A DNA stretch of 64,000 nt from Sphaerisporangium album (GCF_003323745.1 NZ_QOIL01000005.1:186001-250000); one strand, 5' to 3'. Shown: positions 35,353 to 44,513, numbered from the stretch's first letter. Numbers and translations are program-made. Notes: a model not told the origin generated them from the letters alone.

Positions 35353-35952
35353 TCAGGAGGCGTTCTCGGCGTCGAACGGGACGAGGATCGTCCGCAGCAG
35401 GCCGGCCAGGGCGTGCTGGGCGTCGGGGTCGAGGCCCGCGAGCAGGGCGCGCTCGCGGCGCAGCAGGTCGGCGAAGGCCTCGTCCACCCGCTCGCGGCCC
35501 TGTTCGGTGAGCGAGACGAGGACGCCGCGCCTGTCCTCGGGGTCGGGGCGCCGGCGCACCAGGCGGGCGGCGGCCAGGCGGTCGATGCGGTTGGTCATCG
35601 TGCCGGACGTGACGAGCGTCGCGCGCAGCAGCGCCCCGGGGCTGAGCTCGTACGGCTCGCCGGCCCGGCGCAGCGTGGTGAGGACGTCGAACTCCCAGGG
35701 CTCCAGGCCGTGCTCGGCGAAGGACGCCCGGCGGGCGCGGTCGAGGTGGCGGGCGAGGCGGGAGACGCGGCTGAGCACCTGCAGCGGGGAGACGTCGAGA
35801 TCTGGACGTTCCTGGCGCCAGGACGCGACAAGCTGATCGACCTCGTCCCGGGCGTTGTCCTCGGAGCCGCCCGCGGCGGGGGGCCGGGACTCCACGACAT
35901 CCTGCGTGCCTTCGGACATTTCGGCGACCCCGTCGCTGTGGCGCGTCGTCAT
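35353..35952 (-). CDS. MarR-family transcriptional regulator
   Basis: 199 residues from ATG 35952. A variable acidic N-terminus (about 50 residues) precedes the winged helix: LEPWEFDVLTTLRRAGEPYE, the recognition region TLVTSGTMTNRIDRLAAARL and the wing RRRPDPEDRRGVLVSLTEQG. It is divergently transcribed from the methyltransferase gene. A perfect 12-bp inverted repeat lies in the 69-bp gap, so it probably represses itself and that gene. The ligand is unknown. Confidence 0.93.
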   Translation of the reverse strand: MTTRHSDGVAEMSEGTQDVVESRPPAAGGSEDNARDEVDQLVASWRQERPDLDVSPLQVLSRVSRLARHLDRARRASFAEHGLEPWEFDVLTTLRRAGEPYELSPGALLRATLVTSGTMTNRIDRLAAARLVRRRPDPEDRRGVLVSLTEQGRERVDEAFADLLRRERALLAGLDPDAQHALAGLLRTILVPFDAENAS

Positions 35953-35967
35953 GGGCCCGAGTCTATC

Positions 35968-36020
35968 TCTCTTGACATCGAGACATCTCTGCCGATATGA
36001 ACTATCTTGATGTCAAGAGA
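35968..36020. promoter_or_regulatory. Palindromic operator and promoter of the marR/tam divergon
   Basis: TCTCTTGACATC (35968-35979) and its exact reverse complement GATGTCAAGAGA (36009-36020) are 29 bp apart. The left arm contains TTGACA, which with TATGAA (35996-36001, 18-bp spacer) gives a near-consensus promoter reading towards the methyltransferase. The right arm supplies TTGACA for the opposite strand. MarR binding at the arms would block both promoters. Confidence 0.75.
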
Positions 36021-36021
36021 T

Positions 36022-36798
36022 ATGTGGGACCCCGCCGTGTACAGCCGGTACGCCGACGAGCGTGCCCGCCCGTTCTTCGAGCTCCTCTCCCGGGTCCGCG
36101 CCGAGCGTCCGCGCCTGGTGGTCGACCTCGGCTGCGGCTCCGGGGAGCTGACCGCCGAGCTCGGCCGCCGCTGGCCCGAGGCTGACGTCCACGGCGTCGA
36201 CTCCTCGCCCGCGATGATCGCCAAGGCGCCGCCGGGGCCGTCCTTCAGCGTGGGCGACGTCCGCGACTGGCGTCCGGACCGCCCCGTTGACGTGATCTTC
36301 TCCAACGCCCTGCTCCAGTGGGTGCCCGAGCACCGCGAGCTGCTGGCACGCTGGGTGGACGAGCACCTCGCGCCGGGCGGGTGGCTGGCGTTCCAGGTAC
36401 CGGGCAACTTCGACGCCCCGAGCCACGCGGCCGTCCGGCCGATCTGCGCGTCGTCCGCGTGGAGCGACCGTCTCGGCGACCTCGTCCGCCCCGACTCCGT
36501 GGACGGCCCCGAGGGGTACCTCACCCTGCTCGCCGGGCTGGGCCTGGAGGTCGACGCCTGGGAGACGACCTACGTCCACGTCCTTTCCGGCGAGAACGCG
36601 GTGCTCACGTGGATCTCCGGGACGGCCCTGCGCCCGATGCTCGACCGGCTCGCGGGCGACGAGCCGGCGCGCGAGGCCTTCCTCGCCGACTGCGCCCGCG
36701 TCCTTGACAAGGCCTACCCCTCGCGCCCGTACGGGACGCCCTTCCCTTTCCGCCGCGTCTTCGTCGTCGCCCGCAAGCCCGCGGGGGTGTCGGCATGA
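36022..36798 (+). CDS. tam: Trans-aconitate 2-methyltransferase-like SAM methyltransferase
   Basis: 258 residues. The start MWDPAVYSRYADERARPFFE is typical of Tam, which methyl-esterifies trans-aconitate to relieve aconitase inhibition. The SAM site is VVDLGCGSGELT, followed by GVDSSPAMI and SNALLQWVPEH. ATG 36022 is chosen from this family start; earlier in-frame codons lie within the operator palindrome. The stop overlaps the ATG of the next gene (ATGA). The family contains other small-molecule methyltransferases, so the substrate is probable rather than certain. Confidence 0.88.
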   Translation: MWDPAVYSRYADERARPFFELLSRVRAERPRLVVDLGCGSGELTAELGRRWPEADVHGVDSSPAMIAKAPPGPSFSVGDVRDWRPDRPVDVIFSNALLQWVPEHRELLARWVDEHLAPGGWLAFQVPGNFDAPSHAAVRPICASSAWSDRLGDLVRPDSVDGPEGYLTLLAGLGLEVDAWETTYVHVLSGENAVLTWISGTALRPMLDRLAGDEPAREAFLADCARVLDKAYPSRPYGTPFPFRRVFVVARKPAGVSA

Positions 36799-37175
36799 TC
36801 GTGGGGCTGCACCACGTCCAGCTCGCCGCGCCGCCGGGCAGCGAGCCGCGTCTGCGCGCGTTCTACGCGGCGGTGCTGGGGCTGACCGAGGTGCCGAAGC
36901 CCGCCCGGCTGGCCGCGCGGGGAGGGGTGTGGTTCCGGGGGCCGGGCGTCGAGCTGCACCTCGGGATCGAGGAGGACTTCCGCCCGGCGCGCCGGGCCCA
37001 TCCCGGCCTGCTGGTGGATGATCTGCCCGGTTTGGTGGCGAGGCTGGGCGCGGCCGGCATCGAGGCGCGCCCGGACGGGCTGCTGCCCGGCTTCCGGCGG
37101 TGCTACGTCGACGATCCAGTGGGCAATCGCATCGAATTTCTCGAACCGGCGGCCCCGTTTGACGAGGGTCGTTAA
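36795..37175 (+). CDS. VOC/glyoxalase-superfamily protein
   Basis: 126 residues, one glyoxalase/bleomycin-resistance module: GLHHVQLAAPPGSEPRLRAF, WFRGPGVELHLGIE, and the closing CYVDDPVGNRIEFLEP with the metal-ligand Glu. It is coupled to tam by an ATGA overlap, so the two are co-expressed under the MarR regulator. Members include lyases, dioxygenases and binding proteins. Its role with a trans-aconitate methyltransferase is not known. Confidence 0.88.
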   Translation: MIVGLHHVQLAAPPGSEPRLRAFYAAVLGLTEVPKPARLAARGGVWFRGPGVELHLGIEEDFRPARRAHPGLLVDDLPGLVARLGAAGIEARPDGLLPGFRRCYVDDPVGNRIEFLEPAAPFDEGR

Positions 37176-37235
37176 AGGCTTCGCCGGGAAACTCTTTCGA
37201 CGGTGGAAGTATAAGTCGAGCACTGATCGCCGATT

Positions 37236-37246
37236 GTTAACCTAAA
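37236..37246 (+). promoter_or_regulatory. Single PHO-box-like half-site before the CYTH-CHAD gene
   Basis: GTTAACCTAAA matches one 11-nt unit of actinomycete PhoP boxes (first seven bases near GTTCACC). Only one unit is clear, 42 bp before the start codon. It is suggestive mainly because ppk in the same cluster carries two such units. Confidence 0.3.
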
Positions 37247-37287
37247 GGTGGCATTATGGCCGAGATTCGGCTACCTAGGGGTGGGTT

Positions 37288-38769
37288 ATGGCGATCGAGA
37301 TCGAGGACAAGTTCGACGTGCCGGCGGACTTCGCGGTGCCCGACTTCGCCGGCGTCCCGGGGTGCGAGGAAGCCGTGGATCTGGTGAGCCACCGGCTCGT
37401 CGCCGTCTACTTCGACACGCCGGACCTGCGCCTGGCGGCCCACGGCATCACCCTGCGCCGGCGACGCGGAGGCGAGGACGCGGGCTGGCACCTGAAGCTG
37501 CCGAAGGCCAAGGGGGTGCGTCACGAGATCACCCGGCCGCTGACCCGCAGCGCCAAGATCGTGCCTCCGGAACTCGCCGAACTGGTGACGGCCCAGACCC
37601 GGGGCGAGAAGCTCGTCCAGGTCGCCGAGCTGGAGACGCTGCGCAAGGTCACCAGCCTGCGCGGCCCCGACGGCACGCGGCTGCTGGAGATCGCCGACGA
37701 CCACGTCAAGGGCACGGTGCTCGGCGAGGACCGGCACGTCGAGCGCTGGCGCGAGGTCGAGGCCGAGCTGATCGACGGCGACGAGGGCGTGCTGAAGAAG
37801 GTCGGCAAGCGCCTGCGCAAGGCCGGCGCCACCCCGGCGGGCACCGAGAGCAAGCTGGCCCGCCTCCTCGGCGACCGCGTCCCCGTCCAGGCCCCCGCCG
37901 CCCTGGACCCGGACTCGGCGGGCGGAGTGGTCGTGGCCTACGTGGCCTCGCAGGTGGCGGCGCTGACGGCCCAGGACCCGCAGGTCCGCAGGTCAGAGGA
38001 GGACGCCGTCCACCAGATGCGGGTGGCGGGCCGCCGCCTGCGCAGCGCGCTGAAGTCGTTCTCCGACGTGATCACCGAGACGACCGGCATCCAGGACGAG
38101 CTGCGGTGGATCTCCAACGTGCTCGGCGAGGTCCGCGACCTGGAGGTGATCCGCGAGCGCTTCGCCGCCCACCTGGACGAGCTGGAGCCCGAGGTCGTGT
38201 TCGGCCCCGTCCGCACCCGGCTCGGCGACGACCTCGCCGAGCGCGAGCGCGAAGCGATGGGACGCGTGAACGAGGCGATGAGCGGCGAGCGGTACTTCGC
38301 CCTGCTCGACCGGCTGGACGCGCTGGTCGTGAACCCTCCGCTCACCCCCCTCGCCGTCAAGAAGGCCGACGTCACGCTCGCCAAGGTCGCGGACAAGAGC
38401 TGGAAGCGCGTGGTCAGGCGGTACGAGACGGCGCAGGCCATCGAGGACGCCGAGCAGCGCGAGATCGCCATGCACGACGTGCGCAAGGCGGCCAAGCGCG
38501 CCCGGTACACCGCCGAGGCGCTGCGTCCCCTGCTCGGCGACGAGGCGGACGAACTGGCCAAGCGCGCCAAGTCCGTGCAGACCGTCCTCGGGCTGCACCA
38601 GGACGGCGTGGTCGCCCAGAAGATCCTCCTGGAGGAGGCCGAGCGGGCGCGCCAGGCCGGCGAGGACACCTTCACTTACGGCCTGCTCGCCGGGGTGGAG
38701 CGCGCCACCGCCCAGCGCTCGTACGAGGAGTTCCCCTCTGTGTGGGCCGAGGTGACCGGCACGTCCTGA
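37288..38769 (+). CDS. CYTH-CHAD fusion protein (polyphosphate-related)
   Basis: 493 residues. The N-terminal CYTH domain (about 1-200) starts MAIEIEDKFDV, the ExExK-type motif of the triphosphate tunnel enzymes, with Arg/Lys pairs in ITLRRRRGG and WHLKLPKAKG. The C-terminal CHAD domain (about 215-490) has the conserved His/Arg helices VHQMRVAGRRLRSAL and HDVRKAAKRARY. CHAD domains bind polyphosphate granules, and CYTH enzymes cleave tripolyphosphate. The neighbouring ppk and NUDIX-phosphatase genes support a polyphosphate role. The start ATG 37288 follows AGGGGTGGG. It is convergent with the NUDIX gene. Confidence 0.9.
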   Translation: MAIEIEDKFDVPADFAVPDFAGVPGCEEAVDLVSHRLVAVYFDTPDLRLAAHGITLRRRRGGEDAGWHLKLPKAKGVRHEITRPLTRSAKIVPPELAELVTAQTRGEKLVQVAELETLRKVTSLRGPDGTRLLEIADDHVKGTVLGEDRHVERWREVEAELIDGDEGVLKKVGKRLRKAGATPAGTESKLARLLGDRVPVQAPAALDPDSAGGVVVAYVASQVAALTAQDPQVRRSEEDAVHQMRVAGRRLRSALKSFSDVITETTGIQDELRWISNVLGEVRDLEVIRERFAAHLDELEPEVVFGPVRTRLGDDLAEREREAMGRVNEAMSGERYFALLDRLDALVVNPPLTPLAVKKADVTLAKVADKSWKRVVRRYETAQAIEDAEQREIAMHDVRKAAKRARYTAEALRPLLGDEADELAKRAKSVQTVLGLHQDGVVAQKILLEEAERARQAGEDTFTYGLLAGVERATAQRSYEEFPSVWAEVTGTS

Positions 38770-38811
38770 CGGCGGGGCCGGCGACGTGACCTCCTGACCG
38801 CCGGGCCGGGG

Positions 38812-39693
38812 TCAGGTGCGGTAGCGCTCCGACGCCACGATCCGCCCGTCCACGTGGTGCAGCACCGCGAGCCCGCCCTTGCGCAGGTGCGTGTCGCCCG
38901 GGTGCGGGCCCGAGCGTTGTTCGACCAGCCGCTCGATCAGCTCGGGCAGCACCTTGCCGTGGCTGCACACCAGGGCGGGCTCGCCCGCGTCGACCAGCTT
39001 CGACGTGAGCGCGAGCGTCGCGGGCGGGTCGTAGTCGGTCTCGGTCAGCAGCCGGTCGGTGCCGATCTTCAGCAGCTCCCTGGCCGCGTACGGCACCAGC
39101 GTCTGCACGCACCGCTTGCTCGGCGAGCTGAGCAGCGTGGCGGGACGGTAGCCGTACAGCACCTCGGCCAGGGCGCGGGACTGCTCCTCCCCCTCCTTGT
39201 CGATCGGCCGCAGGTCGTCGTCGCCGGTCCACTCCTCGCGCTCGCCCGCGCTGGCGTGCCTGACCAGCACCAGCGGCGTGGTCTCCAGCGGCGCGTCCAG
39301 CATGCCGGCCAGCATGCCGGCGTCCACCTCGTACGACATGCGGGCCCGCGCCTCGGCGAGCGGCAGCCACTCCAGCCCGTCCACCTCGTCGGAGGGCAGC
39401 TCGGCGACCTGCGCGACGGCGCGCGCCGCCCAGTAGTCGACCCGCTTGGGGCGCCCGTCCTTCATGTAGTGGACGGTCGGCAGGCGGCGGCCGAGCACGA
39501 TGCCGAGCCCCGTCTCCTCGGCCACCTCGCGCAGCGCCGCCGCGATCATGTGCTCGCCGGGCAGCAGCTTGCCCTTGGGCAGCGACCAGTCGTCGCGCCG
39601 CGGCCGGTGGATGACGGCGATCTCGGGATCGTCGCCCGCCCCGCGCCACACCACCGCCCCGGCGGCCCGGATCAGCATGTCGGGGTCAGTCAT
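38812..39693 (-). CDS. MutT1-like NUDIX hydrolase fused to a histidine phosphatase
   Basis: 293 residues. The NUDIX box [27 protein letters not shown] sequence is at about residues 40-62. The C-terminal histidine-phosphatase domain begins [10 protein letters not shown] (about 140) and has the second His in [13 protein letters not shown]. This is the architecture of mycobacterial MutT1, which converts 8-oxo-(d)GTP and diadenosine polyphosphates stepwise. Its ATG overlaps the ppk stop by 8 nt (ATGACTGA), so it is translationally coupled to polyphosphate kinase. GGAGGAG lies upstream inside ppk. Confidence 0.92.
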   Translation of the reverse strand: MTDPDMLIRAAGAVVWRGAGDDPEIAVIHRPRRDDWSLPKGKLLPGEHMIAAALREVAEETGLGIVLGRRLPTVHYMKDGRPKRVDYWAARAVAQVAELPSDEVDGLEWLPLAEARARMSYEVDAGMLAGMLDAPLETTPLVLVRHASAGEREEWTGDDDLRPIDKEGEEQSRALAEVLYGYRPATLLSSPSKRCVQTLVPYAARELLKIGTDRLLTETDYDPPATLALTSKLVDAGEPALVCSHGKVLPELIERLVEQRSGPHPGDTHLRKGGLAVLHHVDGRIVASERYRT

Positions 39694-41776
39694 CGATGCT
39701 CCTCCACCGCCTGCTACCTATCAGGTGGGACTGCAGATCAAGGAGAGGCTCGCCGTTCTCGCCCGTGTGATGCCGCACCCAGGTGCCGTCGCCGTCCAGC
39801 CACCAGCTGCTCGTGGTGTCGGCCATGGCGAGGTCGAGCATCTCCGACAGGTACGCGCGCTGCCGGGCGCTGCTCACCTTGACCAGCGCCTCCACCCGGC
39901 GCTCGAAGTTGCGGCGCATCAGGTCGGCGCTGCCGATCCAGATCTCGGGCCTGCGGCCGCCGCCGAACTCGAAGATGCGCGAGTGCTCCAGGAAGCGCCC
40001 GAGGATGCTGCGCACGCGGATGTTCTCCGACAGCCCGGGGACGCCTGGCCGCAGCGTGCACACGCCCCGGACGATCAGGTCCACGGGGACGCCCGCGTTC
40101 GACGCCTTGTACAGGGCGTCGATCAGCGGCTCGTCCACCAGCGAGTTGGCCTTGATCCGGATGTGCGCCGGGCGGCCGGCCCGGTGGTGGGCGATCTCCC
40201 GGTCGATGCGGGTGAGCAGGCCGTCGCGCAGGGCGTGCGGCGCGACCAGCAGCCGCCGGTAGGCCGAGTGGAGGCTGTAGCCGGTGAGGTGGATGAACAG
40301 GTCGGTGAGGTCCTCGCCGAGGAGGGGGTCGGCCGTGAGCAGGCCGAAGTCCTCGTACTGGCGCGCGGTCTTGGGGTTGTAGTTGCCCGTGCCGATGTGG
40401 CAGTACTGGCGCAGCTCGCCGGAGGCCTCCTGCCGGACGACCAGCGCGAGCTTGGCGTGCGTCTTCAGCCCGAGCACGCCGTAGACCACGTGGCAGCCCG
40501 CCTTCTCCAGCTTGCGGGCCCACTTGATGTTGGCGTGCTCGTCGAACCGCGCCTTGATCTCCACGACGACCACGACCTGCTTGCCGGCCTCGGCCGCGTC
40601 GATCAGCGCGTCCACGATGGGGGAGTCGCCGCTGGTGCGGTACAGCGTCTGCTTGATGGCGATGACGTTCGGGTCGGCCGCCGCGTCCTCGATGAAGCGC
40701 TGGACGCTGGTGGCGAACGAGTCGTAGGGGTGGTGCAGCAGGATGTCGCGCTCGCGGAGCGTCGCGAACAGGTCGTCCTCGGCGTGCACGGTCTCGGCGG
40801 GGACGAACGGAGGGAAGCTCAGCTCGCCGCGCTCCAGATCGGCGATGGCGTGCAGCCCGGACAGGTCGAGCGGGCCGGGAAGCCGGTAGATCTCGAAGTC
40901 GGACACGTCGAGCTCGTCGACCAGGAGCTCCAGCACCTCGGGGGTGATCGTGTCCTCGACCTCCAGGCGGACGGGGAGGCCGAAGCGGCGCTTGAGCAGC
41001 TCCTTCTCCAGCGCCTTCATGAGGTTCTCGGTGACGTCCTCGTCGACTTCGAGGTCCTCGTTGCGGGTCACCCGGAAGACGTGGTGCTCGACGATCTCCA
41101 TGCCCTTGAAGAGCTGGCCGAGATGGGCCGAGATCACGTCCTCCATCGGGACGAAGCGGTCCTTGGCGACCGCGACGAAGCGGGGGAGCTGCGAGGGGAC
41201 CTTGACCCGGGCGAACACGGTGTTGCCCGTGGTCGGGTTGCGCACGGTGACGGCGAGGTTGAGCGACAGGCCGGAGATGTACGGGAAGGGGTGGGCGGGG
41301 TCGACCGCGAGGGGGGTGAGCACGGGCCGGATGCGCTCGCGGAAGAGCTTGCGCATCGCGGTGCGCTCGTCTCTGCTGAGGTCGTCCCAGCGCACGATGT
41401 CGATGCCCACGCCGGTGAGCTGCGGGCAGATCTGCTTGTGGTAGATCGCCGCGTGGCGCCGCGCGAGGTCGGCCGCGATCTCGGCGATCTTGGCGAGCTC
41501 CTCGCGGGGCTTCATCCCGCTCTTCGTGCGCAGCAGCAGGCCCGTGGCCATCCGCCGTTTGAGCCCCGCGACGCGCACCCGAAAGAACTCGTCCAGGTTG
41601 CTGGCGAAAATGGCGAGGAAACGGACCCGTTCCAGGAGGGGAACGTCAGGGTCTTCGGCCAGCTCCAGCACTCGCTCGTTGAAGTGGAGCCAGCTCTCCT
41701 CTCGGTTGAGGAAACGGTCCTGAGGGAGGGGCAGGTCGTGACCTTCAGGGATGGGCGGCACGATCTCGACGGACAT
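39686..41776 (-). CDS. ppk: Polyphosphate kinase (PPK1)
   Basis: 696 residues. It polymerises the gamma-phosphate of ATP into polyphosphate at the membrane. Conserved regions are RELSWL-type [19 protein letters not shown], the N-terminal fold with [16 protein letters not shown], the autophosphorylated His in [13 protein letters not shown] and the second active-site His in [16 protein letters not shown] 41776 is used; the longer form to 41809 would read through the promoter. The stop overlaps the MutT1-like gene. An 11+11-nt PHO-box-like direct repeat upstream suggests activation by PhoP at low phosphate. Confidence 0.97.
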   Translation of the reverse strand: MSVEIVPPIPEGHDLPLPQDRFLNREESWLHFNERVLELAEDPDVPLLERVRFLAIFASNLDEFFRVRVAGLKRRMATGLLLRTKSGMKPREELAKIAEIAADLARRHAAIYHKQICPQLTGVGIDIVRWDDLSRDERTAMRKLFRERIRPVLTPLAVDPAHPFPYISGLSLNLAVTVRNPTTGNTVFARVKVPSQLPRFVAVAKDRFVPMEDVISAHLGQLFKGMEIVEHHVFRVTRNEDLEVDEDVTENLMKALEKELLKRRFGLPVRLEVEDTITPEVLELLVDELDVSDFEIYRLPGPLDLSGLHAIADLERGELSFPPFVPAETVHAEDDLFATLRERDILLHHPYDSFATSVQRFIEDAAADPNVIAIKQTLYRTSGDSPIVDALIDAAEAGKQVVVVVEIKARFDEHANIKWARKLEKAGCHVVYGVLGLKTHAKLALVVRQEASGELRQYCHIGTGNYNPKTARQYEDFGLLTADPLLGEDLTDLFIHLTGYSLHSAYRRLLVAPHALRDGLLTRIDREIAHHRAGRPAHIRIKANSLVDEPLIDALYKASNAGVPVDLIVRGVCTLRPGVPGLSENIRVRSILGRFLEHSRIFEFGGGRRPEIWIGSADLMRRNFERRVEALVKVSSARQRAYLSEMLDLAMADTTSSWWLDGDGTWVRHHTGENGEPLLDLQSHLIGSRRWRSIDD

Positions 41777-41793
41777 ATGTCCAAAATGCCCTA

Positions 41794-41815
41794 TATAATT
41801 GAACGACACGTTAAC
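41794..41815 (-). promoter_or_regulatory. PHO-box-like direct repeat upstream of ppk
   Basis: On the minus strand GTTAACGTGTC and GTTCAATTATA stand in tandem, two 11-nt units each opening with GTTNA, as in Streptomyces PhoP operators (GTTCACC units). They are immediately followed by TATAGGG, and a TTATAT -10-like element overlaps the second unit, 18 bp before the ppk ATG. The position suits phosphate-starvation control. Confidence 0.6.
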
Positions 41816-41853
41816 TTTTCAGCAACGACGGTTTTACTTGCCGTCGAATTCGA

Positions 41854-42990
41854 TCACGGCCGCTCGTCCTCGCCGGGCTCGCCCGCCGGGCCGAGCTCGG
41901 GGCGCCGGTCGATCGGCACCCGCTCGACCAGCTCTACCCGCTCGACGAGTTCCACACGTTCGCCGTGGTCGGCCGCGACCCGGGGAGTCCGGGTGGTGTC
42001 CCGATCGGCCTGCTTGGCCTCCTGGACGCGCTGTTTCTCGCGCTCGCGCAGCAGCTTCTCGTGCTCGCGCTGCTCGCGGGCCCGCAGCCGCTCCTGCTCG
42101 CGCCGCTCCCGCGCCCGGACCTTCTCCTGCTCGCGCAGCAGCTTCTCCTGTTCGCGCTGCTCGCGCGCGCGGACCTTCTCCTGCTCCTTGGCCTCGCGGT
42201 CGCGCGCCCGCTCCTGCTCCTTGAGATCTTTCTCAAGCGCGCGTTCGAGCTCCTTGAGGTCCTTCTCGCGGGCCTTCTCCAGCCCCTTGAGCTCCTTGCC
42301 GGTGGGCGAGGAGGCGCCCTGGAGCTCGAGGGCGGCCTGCGGGACGGACCGGGCGCGCGTGGAGGCGGCGGTCAGCCGGGGCCGCGGCTCCAGCCCGGTG
42401 AGACCGTTCCAGGCGAGGTTCACCAGATGCGCGGCGACCTCCTCCCGGTCGGGCCTGCGGGCGTCCAGCCACCACTGGCCGGTGAGCGCCACCATGCCGA
42501 CGAGCATCTGCGCGTACATCGGGGCGAGCGTCGGCAGGTACCCGCGGTCGGCGAACTCGTCGGCCAGGACGTCCTCGACCTGGCTGGCGATGTCGCTGAT
42601 GAGGCTCGCGAACGTGCCGGTGCCCGAGGCGGCGTGGGAGTCCCGCACGAGGATGCGGAACCCTTCGCTGGACTCCTCGACGTACTGCAGAAGCGCGAGC
42701 GCGGCACGTTCCAGCCGGATCTTCGGGTGGCCGGCGTTCAGCGCCACGGCCGTGAGGCTGAGAAGCCGCTGCATCTCGCGGTCCACGACGACGGCGTAGA
42801 TGCCCTCTTTGCCGCCGAAGTGCTCGTAGACGACCGGTTTGGACACCTGGGCGCTGGCCGCGATCTCCTCGATGGACGTGCCGTCGAAGCCCTTCTCCGC
42901 GAAGAGGGTGCGACTGACCCGGATGAGTTGCTCCCTGCGCTCCTTACCCGTCATACGGACGCGTCCGCGGGGTCTGGAGGACTCGGTCAT
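41854..42990 (-). CDS. TetR-family regulator with a long charged C-terminal helix
   Basis: 378 residues. Residues about 15-75 are a TetR DNA-binding domain (FAEKGFDGTSIEEIAASAQV then SKPVVYEHFGGKEGIYAVV), with a normal ligand domain to about 225 (MLVGMVALTGQWWLDARRPD). Beyond it is an unusual run of about 100 residues made nearly only of Glu, Lys, Arg, Gln, Leu and Ala in a 4-3 pattern (EREKVRARE-like units), then a short tail. Such sequence forms a coiled coil or an isolated ER/K helix. ATG 42990 starts the protein. It lies 139 bp after the desaturase gene on the same strand and is the likely regulator of it. Confidence 0.9.
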   Translation of the reverse strand: MTESSRPRGRVRMTGKERREQLIRVSRTLFAEKGFDGTSIEEIAASAQVSKPVVYEHFGGKEGIYAVVVDREMQRLLSLTAVALNAGHPKIRLERAALALLQYVEESSEGFRILVRDSHAASGTGTFASLISDIASQVEDVLADEFADRGYLPTLAPMYAQMLVGMVALTGQWWLDARRPDREEVAAHLVNLAWNGLTGLEPRPRLTAASTRARSVPQAALELQGASSPTGKELKGLEKAREKDLKELERALEKDLKEQERARDREAKEQEKVRAREQREQEKLLREQEKVRARERREQERLRAREQREHEKLLREREKQRVQEAKQADRDTTRTPRVAADHGERVELVERVELVERVPIDRRPELGPAGEPGEDERP

Positions 42991-43129
42991 GGGTCTAATA
43001 ATGCTGGGCCCTGTGGGTCCGGCAACCGCAATAGTGGTGGTTTGAGGGGTTATACCGGAATCTGAGGGGCGGACCCGAAGACTGCCGGACGTTCGGGCCG
43101 CCAGGGGGCGGCCCGACCGAGAGGGCAGG

Positions 43130-44068
43130 TCAGACACGCCGTTTGGCCGCCAGACGCTCGGGAGTGGGCCACCGGACGTCGGTCGCCCAGCCTGCCTGCT
43201 CGAACCAGCGGATCACGCGGGCGCTGGGGTCGATCTGCCCCTTGAGCGCGCCGTGACGGGCGGAGGTCGGGTCGCAGTGGTGCAGGTTGTGCCAGGACTC
43301 CCCGAAGGACGGAATCGCGAGCCACCAGACGTTACGGGACTTGTCACGCACCTCGAACGCCTCGTCGCCGAAGACGTGGCAGACCGAGTTGATCGACCAG
43401 GTGACGTGGTGGAGCAGGGCGATGCGCACCAGGCTGCCCCAGAAGAAGGCCGTGAGCGCCCCCGTGACGGACCAGGTCACCAGGCCGCCGATGACCCCGG
43501 GCAGGATCAGCGAGGCGGCGACGAGCCACGGGAACAGCTTGTGGATGCGGTTGACGTCCTTGTCGCTGATGAGGTCCTTGGCGAAGCGCTCCTGGTTGGT
43601 GCGCTCGGAGGAGAACATCCAGCCGATGTGGGCGAACAGCAGCCCCTTGGTCAGGGCCTTCCAGTCGTTGCCGAAGCGCCACGGCGAGTGCGGGTCGCCC
43701 TCCTTGTCGGAGTACTTGTGGTGACGGCGGTGGGTGGCCACCCAGTCGATGACGCCCATCTCCAGCGAGAGACTGCCGGCGAGGGCGAGCGCGATCTTGA
43801 GGGGCCGGTTGGCCTTGAACGAGCCGTGCGTGAAGTAGCGGTGGAAGCCGACGGTGACGCCCAGCCCGCTGATCATGTAGAACACCGCGGTGATGGCGAC
43901 GTCCGTCCAGCTCAGGAAGCTTCCCCAGGCCAGCGGGATCGCGGCCAGGAGCGCGAGGAAGGGCACCGAGACGAAGACGACGAGCAGGACGCGCTCGAAG
44001 TTCGACTTCGGCTCCGGTTCGAGATCGGGACGCGGCGGAGGGGTCGCGCGGTCTGCGACAACGGTCAT
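43130..44068 (-). CDS. Membrane acyl-CoA/acyl-lipid delta-9 desaturase
   Basis: 312 residues with about four membrane helices. The three His boxes of diiron membrane desaturases are present: HRYFTH, HRRHH and HNLHH. It introduces a double bond into long-chain fatty acids, adjusting membrane fluidity. The sequence between boxes (GVIDWVATHRRHHKYSDKEG) is typical of the stearoyl-CoA desaturase group. It starts at ATG 44068. A probable TetR operator lies about 50 bp upstream and a TetR gene follows it, suggesting feedback control by acyl-CoA. Confidence 0.95.
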   Translation of the reverse strand: MTVVADRATPPPRPDLEPEPKSNFERVLLVVFVSVPFLALLAAIPLAWGSFLSWTDVAITAVFYMISGLGVTVGFHRYFTHGSFKANRPLKIALALAGSLSLEMGVIDWVATHRRHHKYSDKEGDPHSPWRFGNDWKALTKGLLFAHIGWMFSSERTNQERFAKDLISDKDVNRIHKLFPWLVAASLILPGVIGGLVTWSVTGALTAFFWGSLVRIALLHHVTWSINSVCHVFGDEAFEVRDKSRNVWWLAIPSFGESWHNLHHCDPTSARHGALKGQIDPSARVIRWFEQAGWATDVRWPTPERLAAKRRV

Positions 44069-44118
44069 GGGCTACCTCACGTGTTCGGAGAAGCGGACGA
44101 TCTGGAGCTACGTAACCG

Positions 44119-44140
44119 TAACCTACGGCATCGTAAGTTA
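44119..44140. promoter_or_regulatory. Inverted-repeat operator upstream of the desaturase
   Basis: TAACCTACG and CGTAAGTTA are inverted repeats around GCAT, with one mismatch in nine. CGTAACCG directly to the left (44111-44118) resembles a further half-site. This lies in the promoter region of the desaturase and is the best candidate target of the downstream TetR protein. Confidence 0.6.
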
Positions 44141-44440
44141 GGAATCCCTAAGCCCGGAATGTGGGGAAGATGAAGGTTCCTCCGCCATCCGGTGGCGGAT
44201 CCACGTCTTGCGCAATCATCCCCAAACCTGGTAAAGGGACCCATCCGTATATATCAATGACCTGGCCCGGGTTCCCGGCGGACGCGCCCCGCGCGAAGAC
44301 GGCGGATTCCACGAACTTTCACTCCCTCGGTGCCTGCGCCTCCACGCTCTGCTGCCCCGGAGCCGGGCGGCAATGCGTTGGGCGGCAAGGGCGTTGGATG
44401 GGTATCCTTGTCACCGCGGTTTGGGAAGGTCGCGAATCGG

Positions 44441-44513
44441 TCCGGCGTAGGGTAATTGGCAGCCCACCTGCCTTTGGAGCAGGGTTGTCCTGGTTCGAGT
44501 CCAGGCGCCGGAA
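44441..44513 (+). tRNA. tRNA-Gln (anticodon TTG)
   Basis: The acceptor stem TCCGGCG pairs perfectly with CGCCGGA. The anticodon stem CCTGC/GCAGG encloses CTTTGGA, placing TTG at 34-36 to read CAA. The T arm is CCTGG TTCGAGT CCAGG and the discriminator is A. CCA is not encoded (ACTTTT follows, possibly a terminator start). It precedes glmU by about 200 bp. No gene lies in 44069-44440 apart from the desaturase control region. Confidence 0.93.

Noticed and set aside
39500-42799. 1,099-codon plus-strand frame
   Set aside because: It is antisense to ppk and the TetR gene, both of which have all family motifs; long mirror frames are common in high-GC DNA.
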